The notes below the pieces were generated by a model. It did not search any database and was not told the origin of the DNA. It worked only from the letters and a program-made list of their open reading frames with translations. The position numbers were made by a program, and so were the translations under genes. This document shows, in pieces, positions 18,337 to 27,433 of a DNA stretch of 64,000 bases; the first letter of the stretch is position 1, and each line of letters opens with the position of its first letter. The stretch is from Thomasclavelia spiroformis DSM 1552. Lineage in GTDB: Bacteria; Bacillota_I; Bacilli_A; Erysipelotrichales; Coprobacillaceae. The stretch lies in contig NZ_CP102275.1 of NCBI RefSeq assembly GCF_025149465.1, positions 1,178,001 through 1,242,000 on the forward strand, given 5' to 3'.

Positions 18337-19101
18337 TTTTTTATATTTATCATAAATAATTTTTAAACCCTTAAAAGTTAGATCAGGATCGTAAACATCA
18401 ATCAAAGCAGTCTCATTGAAAATAATTCTACCTAAGCCTCCAGTAGAAATAACTTTAAGATTCTTACCATACTCTTTTTTTATTGTTCTAATAATATTTT
18501 CAGTCAAGCCAACATAACCATGAACAATTCCAGCTTGCATACTGCTAACAGTGTTTTTAGCAATAACATTTTTAGGTTTTTTAATTTCGATTTCTGGTAA
18601 TTTAGCAGCTTGGTTAGAAAGAGCATTAATACTAATTCCAATTCCTGGAGCTGTAGCCCCACCTAAAAAATCACCGTTTTCATCAACCACATCAAAAGTA
18701 GTAGCAGTTCCAAAATCAATAACCAAACAAGAACCACCATAAATATAGTAAGCTCCAGCAGCATCAACTAAACGGTCTGCACCTAATTCCTTTGGATTGT
18801 CGATTTTAATTCTAATTCCAGTTTTAATTCCTGGACCAATAATAATAGGTTCTTTATTAAAATATTTTTTAATAGAATTACTAAATGAATACATTATTTT
18901 AGGAACAACTGAAGCAATGATCACATCTTCAATTTCCTTAACATCAATATTTGATGCATTTAAAAAACTAAGTAGCATAAAACCATATTCATCAGAAGTT
19001 CTCTCCAATTTAGTTGTTAAACGATAATTATCAATTATTTCATTATTATCAACTAATCCCATTGTAATATTGGTATTACCAATATCAATAACTATTAACA
19101 C
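18328..19101 (-). CDS. coaX: Type III pantothenate kinase
   Basis: A 257-aa acetate/sugar-kinase-fold enzyme phosphorylating pantothenate, the first step of CoA synthesis. Motifs: VIDIGNTNITMGL (phosphate 1), GADRLVDAAGAYYIYG, VIDFGTATTFDVV and the GGATAPGIGIS region. It starts with GTG, overlapping the coaBC stop by one base (TAGTG), with AAGGAGG upstream. As last gene of the panT-coaBC-coaX operon it sits with uptake and the next two CoA steps. Type III kinases are typically not feedback-inhibited by CoA. Confidence 0.95.
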   Translation of the reverse strand: MLIVIDIGNTNITMGLVDNNEIIDNYRLTTKLERTSDEYGFMLLSFLNASNIDVKEIEDVIIASVVPKIMYSFSNSIKKYFNKEPIIIGPGIKTGIRIKIDNPKELGADRLVDAAGAYYIYGGSCLVIDFGTATTFDVVDENGDFLGGATAPGIGISINALSNQAAKLPEIEIKKPKNVIAKNTVSSMQAGIVHGYVGLTENIIRTIKKEYGKNLKVISTGGLGRIIFNETALIDVYDPDLTFKGLKIIYDKYKKLK

Positions 19102-20282
19102 TATTTTGCCTCCTTAATTTTAATTAATTTTCTTAAAATTAAATCACTTAACTCGCTTTTTGTCATTAATTCAATTTCTTCAATTTCATCTTTACTAATA
19201 AAAGTAACTTTATTAGTATCATTTTTAAATCCCGCCCCAGGATCTTTTAAGTTATTTGCTATTAATAGATCACAATTTTTATTAACAAATTTTTGTTTTG
19301 CAAATTCAACTAAATTATTAGTTTCCATGGCAAAACCACATAAAATTTGATTAGTTTTATGACTTCCTAAATAAGCTAAAATATCATCATTTTTAACTAA
19401 TTCAAGCTTTAAAACATCATCCGCTTTCTTTATTTTTTCACTAGCAATTTCCTTAACGCGATAATCACCAACTGCAGCAGCTTTAATAATAAAATCTTGT
19501 TTTTGATAATTATCTTTAACTGCTTTAAACATTTCTAAAGCTGATTTAACTTCAATAATTTTAATACCATAAGGATGTTTAAGTGTTGTTGGACCAGTAA
19601 CTAAAGTAACTTTAGCTCCCATTTCAAAAGCCCGTTTACAAAGGGCATAGCCCATTTTACCACTAGAATGATTAGTAATATATCTAACTGGATCCAATGG
19701 TTCTTGCGTAGGACCAGCAGTAATTAAGATTCGTTTGTTTTTTAATGGTTTATCGCTTAAACAATAATCAATCATTGTTAAAATATGATCTAAATCTGAT
19801 AATTTGCCACGACCAGTATCTCCGCAAGCAAGTAAACCATAGCCCGGTTCAACAAACTTAATCCCATATGTTTTACATCTTTCGATATTGCGTTGTGTAG
19901 CTAAATTATCATACATGTTAACATTCATTGCAGGTGCAATTAATTTAGGACAAGTTGCTGCAATAAATGTTGAAGTTAACACATCATCACAAATTCCATT
20001 AGCAATTTTGCCAATAATATTAGCTGTTGCAGGAACAATAACAAAACAATCAGCTTTTTTAGCATAACTGATATGTTTGATTTGGTAACCTTCATCATCA
20101 AAATCATCCACTAATACCGGTTTATTAATCAATGCTCCTAGTGTTAAAGGACTAATGAATTTGGTTGCATTATTTGTCATAATTACCTCAACATCATAAC
20201 CTTTTTTTATTAATGCTCTAACTACATCGCATGCTTTATACGCCGCAATGCTACCACTAATTCCTACAACTATTGTTTTCAT
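19101..20282 (-). CDS. coaBC: Bifunctional phosphopantothenoylcysteine decarboxylase / phosphopantothenate-cysteine ligase
   Basis: A 393-aa fusion for CoA steps two and three. The N-terminal flavoprotein half (about 1-180) starts VVGISGSIAAYKACDVV and has the catalytic-His segment ISYAKKADCFVIVPATANIIGKIANGI plus APAMNVNMYDN. The C-terminal ligase half starts RILITAGPTQEPLDPVRYITNHSSGKMG, the nucleotide-binding and dimer region, and includes the catalytic KAAAVGDYRV. Length is normal. Six bases separate it from panT. Confidence 0.96.
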   Translation of the reverse strand: MKTIVVGISGSIAAYKACDVVRALIKKGYDVEVIMTNNATKFISPLTLGALINKPVLVDDFDDEGYQIKHISYAKKADCFVIVPATANIIGKIANGICDDVLTSTFIAATCPKLIAPAMNVNMYDNLATQRNIERCKTYGIKFVEPGYGLLACGDTGRGKLSDLDHILTMIDYCLSDKPLKNKRILITAGPTQEPLDPVRYITNHSSGKMGYALCKRAFEMGAKVTLVTGPTTLKHPYGIKIIEVKSALEMFKAVKDNYQKQDFIIKAAAVGDYRVKEIASEKIKKADDVLKLELVKNDDILAYLGSHKTNQILCGFAMETNNLVEFAKQKFVNKNCDLLIANNLKDPGAGFKNDTNKVTFISKDEIEEIELMTKSELSDLILRKLIKIKEAK

Positions 20283-20288
20283 TTATAT

Positions 20289-20897
20289 CTACATTCCTTT
20301 CTTTGTATATACTAATAATGGTTTACATACCATTAGAGCAATAATTGTTCCTACAACTGCTTCTAAAATTCCACTACTAGTAATAATTCCAATCAAATAA
20401 GCCATTAATAAATTGAAATCCTGACCTATCGCTTGAGCATAACTTTGTCCAAAAATAAAATATATTCCAGCTAATACTAAAATCGTATTGGCTAAAGAAC
20501 CAGCTAACCCAGAAATTATTATTCCTACATATTGATTCCATTTATGTTTACAAAACTGCTCAAAAATACCCCCTGCAAAAAAGCCAATTAAAACTCTAGG
20601 AGCAATTGCAACTACGGCACTTAAAATACTACCACTAATAAATGGTGAAAAAACAAATGAAGTAACTGTTGGACTGATCGTATTATAAAATAAACTACTT
20701 AACCCAAAAACAAGTCCAATAATCATTCCGCCTTTTTTACCTAGAGTAATTCCTGCAATGATAACAGGAATATGTAGAGTAGTTGCACGTAAAGGCCCAA
20801 TTGGGATATATCCTAAAAAAGGAATGAATACAAGCAACATTTCAATTGCAATAAACATTGCATACAAAATAAGATCTTTAGTTTTTTTATTTTTCAT
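20289..20897 (-). CDS. panT: ECF transporter S component, probable pantothenate (PanT)
   Basis: A 202-aa membrane protein with about six helices. FIPFLGYIPIGPLRATTLHIPVIIAGI matches PanT-type S components, which bind the vitamin and dock with a shared EcfA/A'/T energising module (not in this window). The substrate is supported by its position as the first gene in the coaBC-coaX operon. ATG at 20897 is chosen because GGAGG lies 6 bases upstream; a GTG 12 bases earlier would bury the ribosome site. Confidence 0.87.
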   Translation of the reverse strand: MKNKKTKDLILYAMFIAIEMLLVFIPFLGYIPIGPLRATTLHIPVIIAGITLGKKGGMIIGLVFGLSSLFYNTISPTVTSFVFSPFISGSILSAVVAIAPRVLIGFFAGGIFEQFCKHKWNQYVGIIISGLAGSLANTILVLAGIYFIFGQSYAQAIGQDFNLLMAYLIGIITSSGILEAVVGTIIALMVCKPLLVYTKKGM

Positions 20898-21007
20898 TTT
20901 AACCTCCACTACCGTTCATTAGATACGGTGTTTATAATGTATTTGTTATCACACAGTAAATAGTTAATGTCTTGTCATTACTAAGTCTTTATGTTAATAA
21001 CACGCTC

Positions 21008-21036
21008 ATTATATTACTATACAATTCATTTTTCAA
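21008..21036 (-). promoter_or_regulatory. Sigma-A promoter for panT-coaBC-coaX
   Basis: On the minus strand: TTGAAA (21036-21031), a 17-base spacer, TATAAT (21013-21008). It leaves a leader of about 100 bases before panT. A short ACCGT/ACGGT dyad (20911-20929) lies just before the ribosome site; no known riboswitch is recognised. Confidence 0.75.
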
Positions 21037-21098
21037 TCATTGATAATGCAATTTAGCCAATTTAATGTTAGAATAGTGATATGCAAGGAGGAAACAAA

Positions 21099-21653
21099 AT
21101 GAAAAAAGTAGCTGTATTATTTCATGATGGATTTGAGGTGCTTGAAGCACTTTCAGTAGTAGATGTAATGACTCGTGCAAACGTTACATGTACAATGGTA
21201 GGAATGGATAAATTAGAAGTAGAAAGCTCACATCATATAAAAGTAGTTATGGATTGTTTATGTGATGAAAATATCGAAACATATGATGCTTTAGTAATTC
21301 CTGGAGGTTTACCAGGAGCAACAAATTTAAGAGATGATAAACGTGTTATTGATCTTGTTCAAAAATTTAATAACGCTAATAAAATAGTTGCTGCAATTTG
21401 TGCAGGTCCAATTGTTTTGGAAAAAGCCGGGGTAATTAAAGATAAAAAAGTAACTTGTTTCCCTGGGTTTGAAAAAGAATTAAATAGTGCGATTTATCAA
21501 GATACATTAGTTTATCAAGATGGAAATATAATTACTGGAAGAGGTCCTGCAGCATCATTAGCCTTTAGTTATTGTATTTTAGAAGCCTTAGGTATTGATA
21601 GTTCAAATATTCAAGAAGGAATGCAATATAAATTTTTAAAAGAAAATATTTAA
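21099..21653 (+). CDS. DJ-1/PfpI family protein
   Basis: A 184-aa DJ-1-fold protein starting at ATG 21099 behind AAGGAGG. The nucleophilic cysteine is in VAAICAGPIVLEKAG, with the conserved acidic residue in FEVLEALSVVDV near residue 17. DJ-1 relatives are reported to act as glyoxalases, deglycases or oxidative-stress sensors; this sequence fits the YajL/DJ-1 subgroup more than PfpI proteases. It is transcribed alone, divergently from the CoA operon, and ends in a clear terminator. Confidence 0.85.
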   Translation: MKKVAVLFHDGFEVLEALSVVDVMTRANVTCTMVGMDKLEVESSHHIKVVMDCLCDENIETYDALVIPGGLPGATNLRDDKRVIDLVQKFNNANKIVAAICAGPIVLEKAGVIKDKKVTCFPGFEKELNSAIYQDTLVYQDGNIITGRGPAASLAFSYCILEALGIDSSNIQEGMQYKFLKENI

Positions 21654-21665
21654 GTTTAAAATATG

Positions 21666-21710
21666 AAAAGATAATGTGTAGTTTTTCAAACTGTTCCATT
21701 ATCTTTTTTT
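21666..21710 (+). terminator. Terminator of the DJ-1 gene
   Basis: AAAAGATAATG pairs with CATTATCTTTT around a 20-base loop and is followed by a T run. Confidence 0.75.
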
Positions 21711-21982
21711 GATATAGTAAAAAACTTACTATTTATTATAGATTACAATTTTTATATCTTAGATTGTATTGAGTAAGTTAAAAATTATTATATGAAAGAT
21801 ATACAAAAACGCTAATAAAGAAGAATATTTATCACAAAAAATCAAATTTTATTTTATTTACAAAAAAATTACATATTCTTAATATCAAATTTTAATCATT
21901 TATAGCAACTTTTTTTAAAATAAATTATGATAATAATGTATATAAATTAATAAAATATGTAGAAAATGTACAAGGAGTAAAT
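21711..21982. other. AT-rich intergenic stretch with a long inverted repeat
   Basis: No gene is seen. AACTTACT (21723-21730) is repeated inverted as AGTAAGTT (21772-21779), with partly complementary ATTACAAT and ATTGTATT inside, so the transcript could form a long hairpin. The RBS AAGGAG of the downstream regulator is at its end. No clear -35/-10 pair. Confidence 0.4.
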
Positions 21983-22846
21983 ATGATAAATAAAGCTATT
22001 TTTAGAATAAAAATGATCTATAATATTTTAAGACCATCAGAGAAAAAAGTTGCTGATTACATTCTTAGTTTTAATGATGATTATGCAAAATTATCAATGA
22101 CATTAATAAGTAAAGAAGTAAGTGTTTCACAACCAACAATAATGCGTTTTGTTAAAGCGATTGGCTATAATAGTTTTAAAGAATTTAAATATGAATTATT
22201 AAAAAATCAAAAAAGTAATAATGTTGATATTTTATATGGTTATACATTAGGAAAAGAAGAATTAATTAAAGATATTCCAAGTAATATCGTTGCAAGAACA
22301 ATAACTATGTTAGAAGATTCACTTAAATCAATTTCTATTAAAAATTATGAAAACGCAATAAAAGCGATTCATAATAGTAATCATATAAGTATTTTTGCAG
22401 TTGAAAATTCATTAAGTGTAGCAAATGATTTAATGATCAAATTAATTTATTTAGGTAAACAAGTTGTATTATATGATGATGGTTATTTACAAAGCATTAA
22501 TGCCAGTAATTTAAACTCTAATAATTTAGCAATTGGAATTTCTTATTCCGGTAATTCTAAAGAAACAGTTGATGCATTAAAAATCGCTTATGAAAAGGGT
22601 GCTTTTACAATTGCGATAGTTAATTTTGAAAATACGATGTTAACCCAATATGCAAATATTGTTTTATCAACAAGTAACGATCAATTAATGTATGGAGATG
22701 CTATTTTTTCTCGAACTGTACAAACTGCTTTAGTTGATATGTTATACATGGGAGTTATTAAAAGTGATTATGATTATTATACTAAACAATTGGATTATAA
22801 TAGTAAGTTGATTAGTCATCGAGGTTATTTAAAAGAAGAGCAATGA
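21983..22846 (+). CDS. RpiR/MurR-family transcriptional regulator
   Basis: A 287-aa repressor/activator. The N-terminal HTH_6 domain (about 1-75) includes LRPSEKKVADYIL and SKEVSVSQPTIMRFVKAIGYNSFKEFK. A SIS domain (about 110-260) has HISIFAVENSLSVAND and LAIGISYSGNSKETVDALK, the sugar-phosphate-binding loop. RpiR proteins usually sense phosphosugars. Here it sits right before the 2-aminoethylphosphonate operon on the same strand, separated by a terminator. That makes it the likely regulator of this operon, with a phosphonate or phosphonoacetaldehyde as possible effector (inference). Confidence 0.85.
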   Translation: MINKAIFRIKMIYNILRPSEKKVADYILSFNDDYAKLSMTLISKEVSVSQPTIMRFVKAIGYNSFKEFKYELLKNQKSNNVDILYGYTLGKEELIKDIPSNIVARTITMLEDSLKSISIKNYENAIKAIHNSNHISIFAVENSLSVANDLMIKLIYLGKQVVLYDDGYLQSINASNLNSNNLAIGISYSGNSKETVDALKIAYEKGAFTIAIVNFENTMLTQYANIVLSTSNDQLMYGDAIFSRTVQTALVDMLYMGVIKSDYDYYTKQLDYNSKLISHRGYLKEEQ

Positions 22847-22880
22847 TGTAGAATTTCTACATTATCAGCTCTTCTTTTTT
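22833..22880 (+). terminator. Terminator between the RpiR regulator and the phosphonate operon
   Basis: AGAAGAGC pairs with GCTCTTCT, continuing inward through AATGATGTAGAA/TTCTACATTA, and is followed by seven T's. Confidence 0.85.
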
Positions 22881-22923
22881 TACATTGTCTTAACAAATTT
22901 TTAAAGAAAAATAAGTAGAAAGT

Positions 22924-22958
22924 AAGTGTTTGAAATAAGTATAATGCAAGTGTTCAAA
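22924..22958 (+). promoter_or_regulatory. Promoter -10 flanked by repeats, possible RpiR operator
   Basis: A TATAAT (22940-22945) lies 27 bases before the first phosphonate gene. It is flanked by direct repeats AAGTGTT (22924-22930 and 22948-22954) and an inverted pair TTTGAA/TTCAAA (22929-22934 and 22953-22958). Repressor binding over the -10 is plausible; no footprint consensus for this regulator is known to me. Confidence 0.4.
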
Positions 22959-22971
22959 GGAGGTAATATGA

Positions 22972-23721
22972 ATGTTAAAACTGGAACGGATAATTAAGTC
23001 GTTTGATGGAATTAAAATATTAGATGATTTAAATTTTGAAATACCGAAAGGACAAATTGTTTCAATTTTAGGACCATCAGGAAGCGGAAAAACAACTTTG
23101 CTAAATTTAATTTTAGGAATTAGTGAAGTTGATAGCGGAAAGATTATATTTGATGATGAAGATTTAACAAATGTTTCGATGGAAAAAAGAGGATTTAATA
23201 TCGTTTTTCAAGATTATGCATTATTTCCTAATTTAAATGCGTATGAAAATATTATATATGGATTAAAAAATAAAAAGAATATTTCTACTAAAGAAGAAGT
23301 AAATGATTTAATCCATTTGTTAGGTTTAGAAAAACATTTAGATAAAAAAATCGATCAATTATCTGGTGGACAAAAACAGCGTGTTGCTTTAGCAAGAACA
23401 ATGGTAATGAAACCCAAAATTCTTTTATTAGATGAACCATTGAGTGCATTAGATGGTGTAATTAAAGAATCAATCAAAGAAAGAATTAAATTGATTGCTA
23501 AAGAATATAACCTTACAACGATAATTGTTACTCATGATCCTGAAGAGGCTTTAACTTTATCGGATCAAGTATTGATTATTAATGAAGGAAAAATTGCACA
23601 ATTTGGTAAACCAGAAGAAATAATTAATGCACCGAGTTGTGATTTTGTTAAAAACTTTATCTTAAATCAATTAGAAATAAAGCGAAAGAATATTATATCG
23701 TTGTTTAGTGAGGTAAGCTAA
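22972..23721 (+). CDS. phnT: ABC transporter ATP-binding protein, 2-aminoethylphosphonate import (PhnT-like)
   Basis: A 249-aa ATPase: Walker A GPSGSGKTT, Q-loop VFQDYALFPNL, signature LSGGQKQR, Walker B ILLLDEP and the switch His in VTHDPEEAL. It is of the spermidine/iron/phosphonate (PotA/PhnT) class but lacks the usual long C-terminal TOBE domain. ATG at 22972 has AAGGAGG 8 bases upstream; an earlier ATG is out of frame. Its stop overlaps the permease start by one base. Confidence 0.85.
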   Translation: MLKLERIIKSFDGIKILDDLNFEIPKGQIVSILGPSGSGKTTLLNLILGISEVDSGKIIFDDEDLTNVSMEKRGFNIVFQDYALFPNLNAYENIIYGLKNKKNISTKEEVNDLIHLLGLEKHLDKKIDQLSGGQKQRVALARTMVMKPKILLLDEPLSALDGVIKESIKERIKLIAKEYNLTTIIVTHDPEEALTLSDQVLIINEGKIAQFGKPEEIINAPSCDFVKNFILNQLEIKRKNIISLFSEVS

Positions 23722-25337
23722 TGAAAAATAAAGAGATTAAATTTATCTATGGAATCATAATAGTACTCTTTGCTACGTTTTTAGTTATCCCTCTTGGCTC
23801 ATTATTATTACAATCATTTTATAATGGTAATGAATTTTCATTTATAAATTATATTAATACATATCAAACAACAGGCTTTGGTCATACATTAAAAAATAGT
23901 TTTATAGTATCGTTAACAAGTGCTTTTGTATCAGTCGTTTTAGCTTTTATTATTGCCTATAGTATTAACTATACGAGGATGTTTAAATGGTTAAAGAAAT
24001 TTGTTGTAAATATATCAATGTTACCAATGTTATTACCAACGATTACTTATGGTTTTGCAATAATTTATTCATTTGGTAAACAAGGATTATGGACAAAGGT
24101 ATTTGGTTTTCAGTTATTTGATATTTATGGATTTAATGGTCTATTGTTAGGATATGTAATTTATACTTTTCCAATTGCATTTATGCTAATTAATAATGCG
24201 ATGAGTTATATTGATAAGAAATTCATTATTGTATCAAAATTAATGAATGATAATTATTTTAAAACATTTAAAAATACATTAATGATCCCATTACTTGGCA
24301 CATTGGTAGCTGCTTTTATTCAGGCATTCTTTCTAAGTTTTACAGACTTTGGAATCCCAGCTTCAGTTGGTGGAAAATATGATGTTGTTGCAAGCTTATT
24401 GTACAATAAAATGTTAGGAAGTATTCCTGATTTTGCCGGTGGTGCAGTTGTAGCGATGACAATGCTGATTCCATCAATTGTATCAATTGCATTATTGCAT
24501 TATTTAGAAAAATACAATATTAGATATAATAAAATTTCAACAATTGAATTAAAGAAAAATTATGCTCGAGATGTTATATGGGGAAGTTTAAGTGTAATTA
24601 TTAATGTTATTATTATTGCTATTTTTGCAGTAATAATAATAGTTCCATTTGTTGGTGAATGGCCATATCGAATAACTTTTACATTTGAAAATTTTATAAG
24701 TGTTTTTCAAGATAATGCTTTATTAGGAGTAATTAAAAATTCATTGGTTGTTGCTATTTTAACAGCTTTATTGGGAACTTTGGTTGTTTATGGTGGGGCA
24801 TTAGTAACGGCTCGAAGTAATTTAGGTAAGGGATTAAAGAAAACAATTGAATCAATTGCTTTAATAACTAATACAATTCCAGGGATGGTATTAGGAATCG
24901 CTTATTTATTAATTTTTTCTGGTACACCAATACAAAATACGTATTTAATTATTATTTTATGTAATATCGTGCACTTTTTTTCATCACCATATTTAATGAT
25001 GAAAAATGCATTGGTAAAGATGAATGGATCGTTTGAAACAACAGCAAAACTAATGGGAGATAATTGGTTAAAAACAGTTACAAGAATTATTACCCCTAAT
25101 GCACTGATATCATTATTTGAAGTATTTAGTTATTATTTTATTAATGCAATGGTAACGGTTAGTGCAGTAATCTTTATTGCTGGAGCAAGAACAATGGTTA
25201 TGACGACCAAAATCAAAGAGTTACAGCATTTTGCAAAATTTAATGAAATATTTGTATTATCAATATTAATTTTATTAATTAATTTAATTGCTAAAGGAGT
25301 ATTTAAATATATTATTAAGAAAAAGGAAGGAAAATAA
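23721..25337 (+). CDS. Fused ABC permease for 2-aminoethylphosphonate (PhnU-PhnV-like)
   Basis: A 538-aa permease with about twelve transmembrane helices in two homologous halves, each with its own MetI-like coupling loop (SKLMNDNYFKTFKNTLMIPLL about 175-195, and AKLMGDNWLKTVTRIITPNA about 440-460). In Salmonella the two halves are separate PhnU and PhnV; here they are one chain. The surrounding phnW and phnX identify the substrate class. Stop and start codons are nearly contiguous with its neighbours. Confidence 0.85.
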   Translation: MKNKEIKFIYGIIIVLFATFLVIPLGSLLLQSFYNGNEFSFINYINTYQTTGFGHTLKNSFIVSLTSAFVSVVLAFIIAYSINYTRMFKWLKKFVVNISMLPMLLPTITYGFAIIYSFGKQGLWTKVFGFQLFDIYGFNGLLLGYVIYTFPIAFMLINNAMSYIDKKFIIVSKLMNDNYFKTFKNTLMIPLLGTLVAAFIQAFFLSFTDFGIPASVGGKYDVVASLLYNKMLGSIPDFAGGAVVAMTMLIPSIVSIALLHYLEKYNIRYNKISTIELKKNYARDVIWGSLSVIINVIIIAIFAVIIIVPFVGEWPYRITFTFENFISVFQDNALLGVIKNSLVVAILTALLGTLVVYGGALVTARSNLGKGLKKTIESIALITNTIPGMVLGIAYLLIFSGTPIQNTYLIIILCNIVHFFSSPYLMMKNALVKMNGSFETTAKLMGDNWLKTVTRIITPNALISLFEVFSYYFINAMVTVSAVIFIAGARTMVMTTKIKELQHFAKFNEIFVLSILILLINLIAKGVFKYIIKKKEGK

Positions 25338-25339
25338 AA

Positions 25340-26323
25340 ATGAAAAAGAAATTTATTAAAGGATTATTAGCTAGTGCCATGATTTGTAGTTCACTAGCAC
25401 TTGGAGGATGTTCATCAACTGATGATCAAGTAATTATTTATTCTAATGCTGATGATGAAGCTGTAACAGCAATGAAAAACGCATTAGATAACAATGGTTT
25501 TGAAGGAGAATACATCTTTCAAACTTTTGGAACATCAGAATTAGGTGGAAAACTTATCGCTGAAGGTAGCGACATAGAAGCAGATCTAGTTACAATGAGT
25601 TCATTTTATTTAGATAGTGCTCAAAATGAAAATAAAATGTTTGTAGACTTAACTTTTAACCCTAAAACATTGACAGAATTTCCAAGTTTTTATATACCAA
25701 TTACTTCTCAAGAAGGAGCAATTATTGTAAATACAGAAGAATTAAAAGCTAATAATTTGCCAACACCTACATGTTTAAAAGATTTGGCTGATCCTGTGTA
25801 TAAAGATATGGTATCAGTAACAGATATTGCATCTTCATCAACAGCTTGGTTATTAATTCAAGCATTGATTAGTGAATATGGTGAAGACGGAGCTAAAGAA
25901 GTTTTGACTGGTATTTACCAAAATGCTGGGGCTCATATTGAAGATTCTGGTTCTGGACCAATTAAAAAAGTTCGAGCCGGTGAAGTTGCTATTGGATTTG
26001 GTTTGCGTCATCAAGCGGTGCGTGATAAAGAGGATGGTTTACCAATTGATTTTATTGATCCTACTGAAGGGAATTTTAGTTTGACAGAATCAATTGCAGT
26101 TGTAAAAAAAGAAGACAGTAAACGTCAAGATAAAGCTATGGAGATGGCTAAATGCATTATTGAAAAAGGACGTAAAGAATTGCTAGAAACTTATCCTAAT
26201 CCATTATATGAAGGTGAAACTAGTGATAATGCAAATAAATCTACATATCCAAAAATATTTGCAGAACCATTAACTGCAGAATTATTAGAAAAACATCAAA
26301 AATTATCTGAGCAATGTAAGTAA
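25340..26323 (+). CDS. 2-aminoethylphosphonate-binding lipoprotein (PhnS-like)
   Basis: A 327-aa extracellular solute-binding lipoprotein. It has a signal peptide with lipobox LGGC (Cys24), then a class II periplasmic-binding fold starting VIIYSNADDEAVTAM. The TDIASSSTAWLLIQAL and AGAHIEDSGSGPIKKVRAGEVAIGFGLRHQA segments match the iron/AEP-binding cluster. It delivers substrate to the fused permease. Located between the permease and phnW. Confidence 0.84.
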   Translation: MKKKFIKGLLASAMICSSLALGGCSSTDDQVIIYSNADDEAVTAMKNALDNNGFEGEYIFQTFGTSELGGKLIAEGSDIEADLVTMSSFYLDSAQNENKMFVDLTFNPKTLTEFPSFYIPITSQEGAIIVNTEELKANNLPTPTCLKDLADPVYKDMVSVTDIASSSTAWLLIQALISEYGEDGAKEVLTGIYQNAGAHIEDSGSGPIKKVRAGEVAIGFGLRHQAVRDKEDGLPIDFIDPTEGNFSLTESIAVVKKEDSKRQDKAMEMAKCIIEKGRKELLETYPNPLYEGETSDNANKSTYPKIFAEPLTAELLEKHQKLSEQCK

Positions 26324-26338
26324 AGGAGATTATAAATC

Positions 26339-27433
26339 ATGAAAAATTATAAACTATTGACACCTGGGCCACTTACAACCACTGCTTCTGTAAAACAAGA
26401 AATGTTATTTGATCATTGTACATGGGACGATGATTATAAAAAAATCACTCAAAAAATTAGAAAACAACTATTAGAATTAGCACATGTAAATGATGATGAA
26501 TATACTGTTGTTTTAATGCAAGGAAGTGGAACGTTTGGAGTGGAATCAGTTCTTACAAGTGTTGTAGGAGAAAATGAAAAACTGTTAATTATTGCAAATG
26601 GTGCCTATGGTCAAAGAATGGCAAATATTTGTCAACATGCTAAAGTTAATTATGAAGTAATTGAATTTGCTGAAAATGAAAATCCATCAGCAAAAGTAAT
26701 TGCTGAAAAATTAAATGAAGATGTTGCTATAACTCATGTTGCAATGGTACATAGTGAAACAACTTCAGGAATTTTAAATGATATTGCAAGTGTTGCCAAA
26801 GTAGTTAAAGAACGTAATAGGATATTTATTGTTGATGCAATGAGTAGTTTTGGTGGTGTGGATATTGAAGTAGGGAAATTAGGAATTGATTTTACTATTA
26901 GTAGTGCCAATAAATGTATTCAAGGTGTGCCAGGGTTTTCATTTATTATCGCAAATAAACAATTATTAATTGCTTGTAAAGGCAAAGCTAGAAGTTTATC
27001 ATTGGATTTATATGATCAATGGGAGACAATGGATAAAGACGGTAAGTGGCGTTTTACATCACCAACTCATGTAGTCCTTGCTTTTTCTAAAGCAATCGAC
27101 GAATTGCTTGAAGAAGGTGGGATAGAAAAACGTAGTGAGCGTTATTATGCCAATAATCGCTTATTAATTAAAAAAATGAAAGAAATGGGGATGGATAGTT
27201 ATGTTGATTTAGCCTATCAAGGGCCGATTATTACAACTTTCTATTATCCAAACGATAAATATTTTGAATTTAATGAAATGTATAATTATATAAAAAATCG
27301 TGGATATGCAATTTATCCTGGTAAATTAACTACAGCTCAAACATTTAGAATTGGAAATATTGGAGAAATTTATGAGGCTGATATATTGAATTTATGTTCA
27401 ATTATTAAAGATTTTTTAGCGGAGGTAGCATAA
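26339..27433 (+). CDS. phnW: 2-aminoethylphosphonate:pyruvate aminotransferase
   Basis: A 364-aa fold-type I PLP enzyme that converts 2-aminoethylphosphonate and pyruvate to phosphonoacetaldehyde and alanine. The N-terminus LLTPGPLTTTASVKQ and DHCTWDDDY are characteristic. GSGTFGVESV contacts PLP phosphate, DAMSSFGGVDI holds the pyridine-binding Asp, and SSANKCIQGVPGFSF carries the Schiff-base Lys. AAAGGAG lies 13 bases upstream of the ATG. Stop overlaps the phnX start (TAATG). Confidence 0.95.
   Translation: MKNYKLLTPGPLTTTASVKQEMLFDHCTWDDDYKKITQKIRKQLLELAHVNDDEYTVVLMQGSGTFGVESVLTSVVGENEKLLIIANGAYGQRMANICQHAKVNYEVIEFAENENPSAKVIAEKLNEDVAITHVAMVHSETTSGILNDIASVAKVVKERNRIFIVDAMSSFGGVDIEVGKLGIDFTISSANKCIQGVPGFSFIIANKQLLIACKGKARSLSLDLYDQWETMDKDGKWRFTSPTHVVLAFSKAIDELLEEGGIEKRSERYYANNRLLIKKMKEMGMDSYVDLAYQGPIITTFYYPNDKYFEFNEMYNYIKNRGYAIYPGKLTTAQTFRIGNIGEIYEADILNLCSIIKDFLAEVA

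Noticed and set aside
23900-25300. Repeated similar sequence within the fused permease
   Set aside because: It reflects the two homologous permease halves, not a DNA repeat.
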